Below, in pieces: positions 48,105 through 64,000 of a stretch of DNA of 64,000 nt. The notes beneath the pieces were generated by a model. The model had not been told where the DNA came from and did not search any database. It saw nothing but the letters and a program-made list of their open reading frames with translations. Source of the stretch: Ailurus styani. Taxonomy: Eukaryota > Chordata > Mammalia > Carnivora > Ailuridae. How positions within the stretch are numbered: position 1 is the first letter of the stretch; each line of letters starts with the position of its first letter. The stretch spans positions 6,540,889 to 6,604,888 of the forward strand of contig LNAC01000032.1 of NCBI GenBank assembly GCA_002007465.1. Direction: 5' to 3'. A program made the translations under genes and the position numbers.

Positions 48105-48420
48105 CCCTACCATTCACATTCAGCAAATATCTAACGGCTATTTACTGTGTGCCAATCACTGATCTAGGCACCAAAATTTACTGCCTTTGCGAAATTCATG
48201 TTTAGTTGGAAAACAAACATCTCATAATATGTGTTGACTGCAATATAAGGGTCAAGAAGATACAGTCCCTAAACTTGAAGAAATTTAGTGCATGGAAAAT
48301 GTAGATGGGTAAGCAAATTTTTGCAACACCATGTTACTTAGGCTGTCACAGAGTCGGCATTATTGTTGGAAATTGGGACAAAGAGAGGCTGAAGAAAGCT
48401 GCACCGAGAAAGAAGTGTTA
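48105..48420 (-). mobile_element. L2 3' end, antisense
   Basis: 'ttcagcaaatatctaacggc', 'tatttactgtgtgccaatca' and 'ctgatctaggcacc' match the complemented L2 3' end. Confidence 0.65.
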
Positions 48421-48696
48421 GACTTGACCTTGATTAGAGAATCCTCACATCCATCAAAAATGTATTCTAAAACCCTCAAAAGTTAAGACATTGTTACTAA
48501 AGCAAGGAGCACAGCTGGGTGTGATTAGCCATCATTAGACTCCGTTAGAAGCTACCCTGGGCAATGACGGACAGTCTTACCAAAGAATTTATGTGCATAT
48601 GCTTATATATGCAGAAATTAGATCAGGGATTTTTTAATCTATTGAGTCATTACTGTAATTGTATAATAATCATTAGCATTTATTAAATACAAATGT

Positions 48697-48836
48697 AGTA
48701 GGGATAGGGTGGCTGGGTTAAGGACATAGGCGAGGGTTTGTGCTATGGTGAGTGCTGTGAAATGTGTAAGCCTGATGATTCACAGACCTGTATGCCTGGG
48801 GCAAATAATACATTATATATTAATTTTTAAAAAGTA
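48697..48836 (+). mobile_element. Carnivore L1 3' end, truncated
   Basis: 'gtgctatggtgagtgctgtg', 'aagcctgatgattcacagac' and 'aataatacattatatatt'. The same young 3' end is seen complemented at 36824. Confidence 0.88.
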
Positions 48837-48889
48837 CAAAGGTAACAAATGTTGTGCTGGTAGTTGTGAATTCCTAGTCCTGTCTCCTC

Positions 48890-49040
48890 ACATGCCTGTG
48901 TCAGGTGCTATGGTTACCTTCTTTATGGTTAAGAAAACTGGGCCTTGGAGAGTTAAATGATTTACTCAGCTATTGAAGGACATGGGACTTATCTTCATCT
49001 TTCTGACTGCACAGCCTTTGTTCTGAACCACCATGACTGT
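48890..49040 (-). mobile_element. MIR remnant, antisense
   Basis: 'agaaaactgggccttggaga' and 'tctgactgcacagcctttgt' follow a complemented MIR. Confidence 0.55.
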
Positions 49041-49124
49041 TATGAGTATACTTCACTCCCAAGACAAAAAACCTGGGGGAAAATGTGATCCAAAGAAGTT
49101 ACTTTTTCTCACCTAAGAATCCTG

Positions 49125-49346
49125 GGGACGGGGGGGAGATGCCTGAGTAGTGCAGTAGATTAAGCATCTGCCTTCAGTTCAAGTCGTGATCCCAGAGTCA
49201 TAGGATCGGGCCCCACATCAGGCTCCCTGCTCAGCGGGGAGTCTGCTTCTCCCTCTCCTTCGGTTCCTTTGCAACTCCCTCCCACTGTTCATGCTCTCCC
49301 TCTTACTCTCTCAAATAAATGAATAAAATCCAAAAAAAAAAAAAAA
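49125..49346 (+). mobile_element. CAN SINE
   Basis: 'gatgcctgagtagtgcagta' head, CT-rich tail, 'caaataaatgaataaaatcc' and poly-A. Possible duplication 'aagaat'. Confidence 0.92.
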
Positions 49347-49376
49347 GAATACCAGAGGAGTTAGTCTAAGACTGTG

Positions 49377-49600
49377 GTGTGGAGGCTGCCTTCAAGGAAT
49401 CAGAGTCCTCTCCTTACCCTGCTCTGTCCTTGATGGGTGCCTCTGACCTCATGCCTCACACAATTGTTGTCATGTCCCAAGACAGATCCACATTCCAGGC
49501 AAAAAGAAGGGAAAGCCTTTCAGAGGGGCCTTGCCCTTCTATCCAAAATGAAATCTTCCTCAGCTTGCATTTCATTGGCCAGCTCTAGCAGCAAAGGAGG
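49377..49600 (-). repeat. Unclassified interspersed repeat, inverted partner of 52130-52415
   Basis: Its complement reads 'tgctgctagagctggccaat', 'tgggacatgacaac' and 'tccttgaaggcagcc', matching in order the segment at 52130-52415. I do not recognise the family. Confidence 0.7.
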
Positions 49601-49619
49601 CTAGGAATGTGAGAGATTT

Positions 49620-50270
49620 GTTTTCTGGTTTTTAAAAAATAAAAGGCAGGGGAAAGTGAGGTGGGTGGATGTTGAATGAACCGACGAAAATACTACATGC
49701 ACAAAAGAACCTACACAAGCACTCTGCTCCATTATACACCTGCTATAGTATGACTACTAAGCCTAGCACACATGACCTAGTCCTTTTCAACCACTACTGT
49801 CTGTCCTCTTTGACTAAACTTGATTCGTTGCTCTTATCCAACATTTTCCCTTTCAAGCCTCCACACCGCGAAGCTCAAGAGTGCTACCTGGACCCTGTCC
49901 CCCACTTAACTCGGGATGTCCGCACTCTGCCACTAAATATGGACAGGTGTTAGAAGACACAGAGTGTGAAAAAACAACCATAACTATATCTTAAACACAG
50001 GGGAATTTTTATTTCTGTCCCTCAAAACAATCTTGGTGAAGGGCCAGGAAGGAAGTCTCCACTATCTTAGATGACCTAGGGTCCTTCTATGTCATTGTGC
50101 TGCTGTCTTTCATATGATGTTTATGACTCATTAAATTTTTAACATCACACAGTAGACACGAACAAACAACAAAGACTTGGATTCAAGTGGCGAAAATGAT
50201 TTCCTTACAATAAGTAAACCATAAGGTGCTTTTCCATTTTTTCACCTTCTCCTTGGAGTTAGCCGTTCTA
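49620..50270 (+). other. Intergenic, no recognised element
   Basis: Contains a 94-codon open frame (49669-49953) with no recognisable protein. Nothing else seen. Confidence 0.4.
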
Positions 50271-50278
50271 CGAGAGCT

Positions 50279-50292
50279 CCACTAGATGGCAG
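50279..50292 (+). promoter_or_regulatory. CTCF-like site
   Basis: CCACTAGATGGCAG fits the CTCF core (C-C-A-S-Y-A-G-R-K-G-G-C-R-S) at every position. It lies about 25 nt upstream of a TATA-like box and between the two genes. Confidence 0.7.
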
Positions 50293-50317
50293 CACACACA
50301 CACACACAAGCATACAG

Positions 50318-50376
50318 TATATAAATGTGCGCCTCCTTTTCTTAAAAGTGAAGGCAACTACAAATCCCGACATGCA
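50318..50376 (+). promoter_or_regulatory. BDH2: Candidate BDH2 core promoter (TATA-like and ZNF143-like)
   Basis: A TATA-like tatataaat at 50318-50326 is followed about 30 nt downstream by ACTACAAATCCCGACATGCA (50357-50376). The latter resembles the ZNF143/Staf element (ACTACAA-TCCC-ATGC). Both lie just upstream of a candidate first exon. Confidence 0.5.
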
Positions 50377-50467
50377 TTATTAAGCGCCTGACTTGTTTCT
50401 GCACAAAGGTCTCAATTCAGCTGCTGGCCCAGGGATCTGGAAGACGACATCCACTTGCTGCTCCAAG
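50377..50467 (+). other. BDH2: Candidate BDH2 noncoding first exon
   Basis: Ends at a strong donor ctccaag|gtaaga (50468). It has no ATG in good context, and the start is uncertain. Splicing to the acceptor before the BDH2 ATG would remove a ~3.0 kb intron. Inferred only from promoter motifs and the donor. Confidence 0.45.
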
Positions 50468-51224
50468 GTAAGATTTCCTGCTGTTTTTTAAATGACATTT
50501 CAGACTGGGAAAGGGGGAGGTTTAAATTTGCTTTGTTCTGCAAGTTACCTATTTCAAGATTAATCTTAGCAGTTAGATCAAGATAGGGGTGTGTTTTTAA
50601 CAAGTTTGAAACTCGGTTTTTTTAGGTAAGTTTTACGATGTGGTTTTCCCGTTGGATTTACTGACAGTTGCTTCATTTTACCATTTCAGGTCATGTTTGC
50701 ACTCATTTTCCCAAATAAATTCATTTTAGTTTGATAGTGTAGTTTATTGTCACAGTAAGGCTTTGCCCCAAAATTTGGTTCCAGAAAGGCAAGGCCAGCG
50801 AGGGAGAGTTTGCAGAGTGAGCGAGGCAGGGGCTCCGTGCTCGAGCAGTTCTTCAGCAAGCGCCTCTCCTGGTGTCCGAGATTGCTAGAGAAACCTCTGG
50901 TACTCGCCTTCAGAGTCAGGCGCCTAACGCCGGCAATCAAAGGGTGCAAAATAATAGCTCTCTAATACACCCTGCCCAAGATTGAGAGGGAGGGGGTGGA
51001 GTTTACTGGGGTGTCTTTCTTGCTAAAGCACATATCTCTCCCAACTCTTGACGTGTTTAAAATGCAAATGGATCACTCGTGGAAGAATAAAGAAAAGCAA
51101 AACAACACAGTGCAACTCGCTGGCATCAGAGTAGGTCAGGCACTGCACAAGTTCAGCCTCCGGGGCGCCTAACAAATGCAGAGTCAGTCCGGGAACATCG
51201 GGGAAGCTACAAGCAGGTCTCTGG

Positions 51225-51770
51225 AGCCGGTTGTTGGCGGGGCCCTCTGAGAGGCAGAACCGCAACCCAGAATTAAGCGTGCATGCGTGTTACTAGAGGA
51301 AATGCTGGTGTGAGAGAAAATGGGAGAAGCTGCCATCGGACCCCGAGGGAGGCCCACGCCCCGCGCGGCTGGCAGCGAGGGCCGCCGCCCGGGCGGTGCG
51401 GTGGCCCGAGGGTCCGCGAGGTCTCTGGGTCGCGCAGAAGCGGGTCCGCGAACTCACGCACAGGCCCCGGCGCAGAGCCCGCGCGGCCGCGTGCGGACCT
51501 GGAGCGCGCTGGGGGGCGTGCCGAGGCCGCAGGAACGACGCGACCCGCGAGGTCTTCTCTTGCACCTGCAACCCGGAGGCCTGGGTTTGAATTCACAGCC
51601 TCGAGACCCGGTGCAGACCACATAATCCTTCTGAAAGTAGCGCACTGGGAACCAGACCCAGTCTCCGGCCTGAAACGCTACTCTCGTCCCGCCCCCGTCT
51701 CCATCCCCTTTCTCCCTGCAAATTTCACCCGAGGCCCTTCGGGCCACGGGCACACCCTCCCAAGGAAACC
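51225..51770. promoter_or_regulatory. CpG island
   Basis: G+C- and CpG-dense, with the densest part at 51340-51560 ('ggccgccgcccgggcggtgc', 'cgcggccgcgtgcgg'), in an otherwise AT-rich window. Several frames stay open because of base composition, not coding. It may be an alternative or the main BDH2 promoter. Confidence 0.85.
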
Positions 51771-52129
51771 AGCCGCCCCTCCGGGTCTGCCCCACAGTGA
51801 TCTTTCTAAAATACGTGTCTGATGGTGTCACACTCTTTCCATCAGTGCCCACTGCCCACAAGAGTTACTGGCCCCTCGGCATTCCGAGCTTAGATAAAGC
51901 GTAGAGGCTTGGTTACCGCCAAAAGCCAAGGTTGGCTGGGGCCAACGGAGCTACGTTCAAGAAGAAAGGACTGGATCAGTGAGTCTCCTAGGCAAGACTA
52001 GCTAGCTAGCTGTACTTTATCAGGCAGGTAACTGAGCAGGGTGACCGGGTAGGTTATCTGTACAAGTACCATTTAAGGGAGCTCACTACTCCCCCCAGCT
52101 TTTCTCTTTATAAAAGCTAGAAAACAAAA

Positions 52130-52415
52130 CTCTCAAATTCCTAGCCTTTGCTGCTAGAGCTGGCCTGTGAAATGAAGGTTGGAATTTCTGAGGAGGGCTT
52201 CCCTCTTGAAAAGAAAGTGAAGACCCTTTGGAAGGCTTTTGGCTTTTATTTCCCACCACCACCTCCCAACCACCTTTTTTTTTTCCTGGAGGAATGTGAT
52301 GCCTTGGGACAAAGCAACCATTGTGGGACTTGTTGTGAGATCATAGGAACCCATTAAGGACAGTGGGGGTGACAAGATGTACTCAGTTCCTTGAAGACAG
52401 CTCAGTTGATCATCA
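52130..52415 (+). repeat. Unclassified interspersed repeat, inverted partner of 49377-49600
   Basis: 'tttgctgctagagctggcct', 'ttgggacaaagcaacc' and 'ccttgaagacagc' in order. The pair brackets the BDH2 promoter region. Confidence 0.7.
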
Positions 52416-52496
52416 TTTGACTCTTAACTACCCCCAACCTCATCGTTAGCCATTCCTCTCATCCTGCAATCTAGCATCCAAGAACCAAGGATCTTT

Positions 52497-52695
52497 TCTT
52501 TTTTAGATTTTATTTATTTATTTGACAGAGAGAGAGAGCAAGCACAAGAGAGCACAAGAAGGGAAAGCTGCAGGCAGAGAGGGAGAAGCAGGCTCACCCT
52601 GAGCAGGGAGCCCTACATGGGTCTGGATCCCAGGACCCTGGGATCATGACCTGAGCTGAGACTTAACCATTTGACTGAGCCACCCAGGCATTCCA
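52497..52695 (-). mobile_element. CAN SINE
   Basis: Reverse orientation: 'ttagattttatttatttatt', (ga)n, 'cccaggaccctgggatcatg', 'gagccacccaggcattcc'. Confidence 0.94.
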
Positions 52696-52814
52696 AGAGC
52701 CAGATATCTTATGCATATCTTATTTCCCCTACGTCAGAATTCCTGTCTTCCATTCTGAAAATTATTGCTGGTATCTGTTAAAATTCATCCGCATGCTTAA
52801 ACTTTAAGAGAGGA

Positions 52815-52985
52815 TTAGCAGCATTGTGGGGTGAATCTCACATAGCATAGGAGTCAGGAGGCCTGAGCCAATTTCCGGCTCTATCATTAACTGGGTCTGT
52901 GACCTTGAGCAAGTCAAACGAGTTTTCTCATCTATAAAATGGGAGTATTGGGCATGATTTGATTTTCCAGCTCTTTTGTTCAATG
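52815..52985 (+). mobile_element. MIR SINE
   Basis: 'ggctctatcattaactgggt', 'gtgaccttgagcaagtcaaa' and 'tctcatctataaaatgggag': clear MIR core in sense. Confidence 0.85.
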
Positions 52986-53484
52986 ACTCAGAGAGGCCAA
53001 CCATGAAATCTTTCCAGTGACAAGGAAATGCCATAAACAACTGATAAGTGCAAACCCCAACAGAAGTTTACAGTAGAGAAATCAAGAAGCAGCCCCCACC
53101 AGGAAGGACACATATTATGCCACAGCAGTTTGTGTAGGGACGGTGGGGACAATGGCGGTGGTAGTGAGGGGAAGGACCCCGCCTCCGCTATCAGTATCAG
53201 AGGCTGTCTTCTCTAAGGACTCAAGAAACCAAATGGTTTGACCGAATTGGACCAAATTGGATCAAAGTCCAATGTCTGTTCTCACTTCCGTGGGTTATAC
53301 TAAATGTTTTTTATACACTAAGCGAGGTATCTAGAGTCGGCATTCTTGGAGAATTCGGATGATGGGGCTGCATGTCATTAAGTTCTTAAAGAGTTCATTA
53401 AACTATTTATTCTAGAAGTTACTGCACAGGACCATGTACTAAGCCATTAAACACATGTCTCTAGCTTAAACTGCAGGCTCCATT

Positions 53485-63769
<10,285 letters not shown>

Positions 63770-64000
63770 GTAGGTCTGTCTTCCTGTGGGAATCACAATG
63801 CACAGACTCCCATAGCTTCATGAGCTGTGGGTTTTCACAAATAGCATTGATTATAAAGCCCACACATAATTTCAAAACCACTTTTTAAAAAATTGGTATT
63901 ATGTTCCTTACTGTCAGTCCTTTTTGCTTTTGTTGTAAGCCAATCGTAAAAAAGAAACTTGTTTCATTTGCCATTCCTTGTATTCCTTCTAATGGATATG
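63770..64000 (+). other. BDH2 intron, right edge
   Basis: No feature recognised. The gene continues off the window. Confidence 0.6.

Noticed and set aside
51273..51861. Up to 179-codon frames on both strands in the CpG island
   Set aside because: High G+C removes stop codons in all frames. The products are compositionally biased, mutually overlapping and have no domain.

Overview
This is a nuclear genome window from a mammal, almost certainly a carnivore. It contains about two dozen tRNA-Lys-derived CAN SINEs (the 'cctgggtggctcagt' family), which occur only in Carnivora. The youngest SINEs ('ggttaaagcctctgccttcg', 'ctgcctacttgtgatctc') and the L1 3' ends look mustelid-like (mink, ferret, otter); that narrower call is inference. 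Nothing bacterial, plasmid or CRISPR is present. Two plus-strand protein-coding genes are seen, both split by introns.

Region 1 (1-45.3 kb) is the 3' part of CENPE, the mitotic kinetochore kinesin. The motor domain lies off the left edge. I placed 30 coding exons by protein similarity, reading frame and AG/GT borders. Together they form a continuous frame of 2063 codons plus stop: the coiled-coil rod, the kinetochore-binding region and a basic, SP/TP-rich tail ending in the CaaX box CRTQ. The most striking structure lies between about 1.2 and 19.5 kb. There the rod is encoded by an alternating array of two exon types, about 97 codons (L) and 53 codons (S). All are phase 0-0 and multiples of three, so whole exons can be gained, lost or skipped without breaking the frame. 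The array shows exon turnover: an intact L exon (16064-16345) and an intact S-type exon (14528-14680) that I do not find in the human protein as I remember it; a dead S exon (12014-12143) where the alternation predicts one; in-frame deletions of about 20 codons and exactly one heptad; and two S exons nearly identical over their central part. Introns of the downstream modules share an old L1 fragment that upstream modules lack, which suggests a duplication order.

Region 2 (45.3-50.3 kb) is intergenic and mostly old repeats. Region 3 (50.3-64 kb) is the 5' part of BDH2 (DHRS6), a cytosolic short-chain dehydrogenase. It has a CTCF-like site, a TATA-like box, a ZNF143-like element and a candidate noncoding first exon at 50.28-50.47 kb, a CpG island at 51.2-51.8 kb, and five coding exons covering residues 1-139 of about 245. 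The catalytic Tyr/Lys exon lies off the right edge. The CENPE-BDH2 head-to-tail order matches human 4q24.

The assembly has two single-N joins (36016, 36728). Each is flanked by a ~95-bp near-perfect duplication and is almost certainly an unmerged contig overlap. Exon borders were set by eye, without alignment software. Comparisons with human CENPE and BDH2 rest on memory of those proteins. Repeat family names are by recognition and their ends are approximate.
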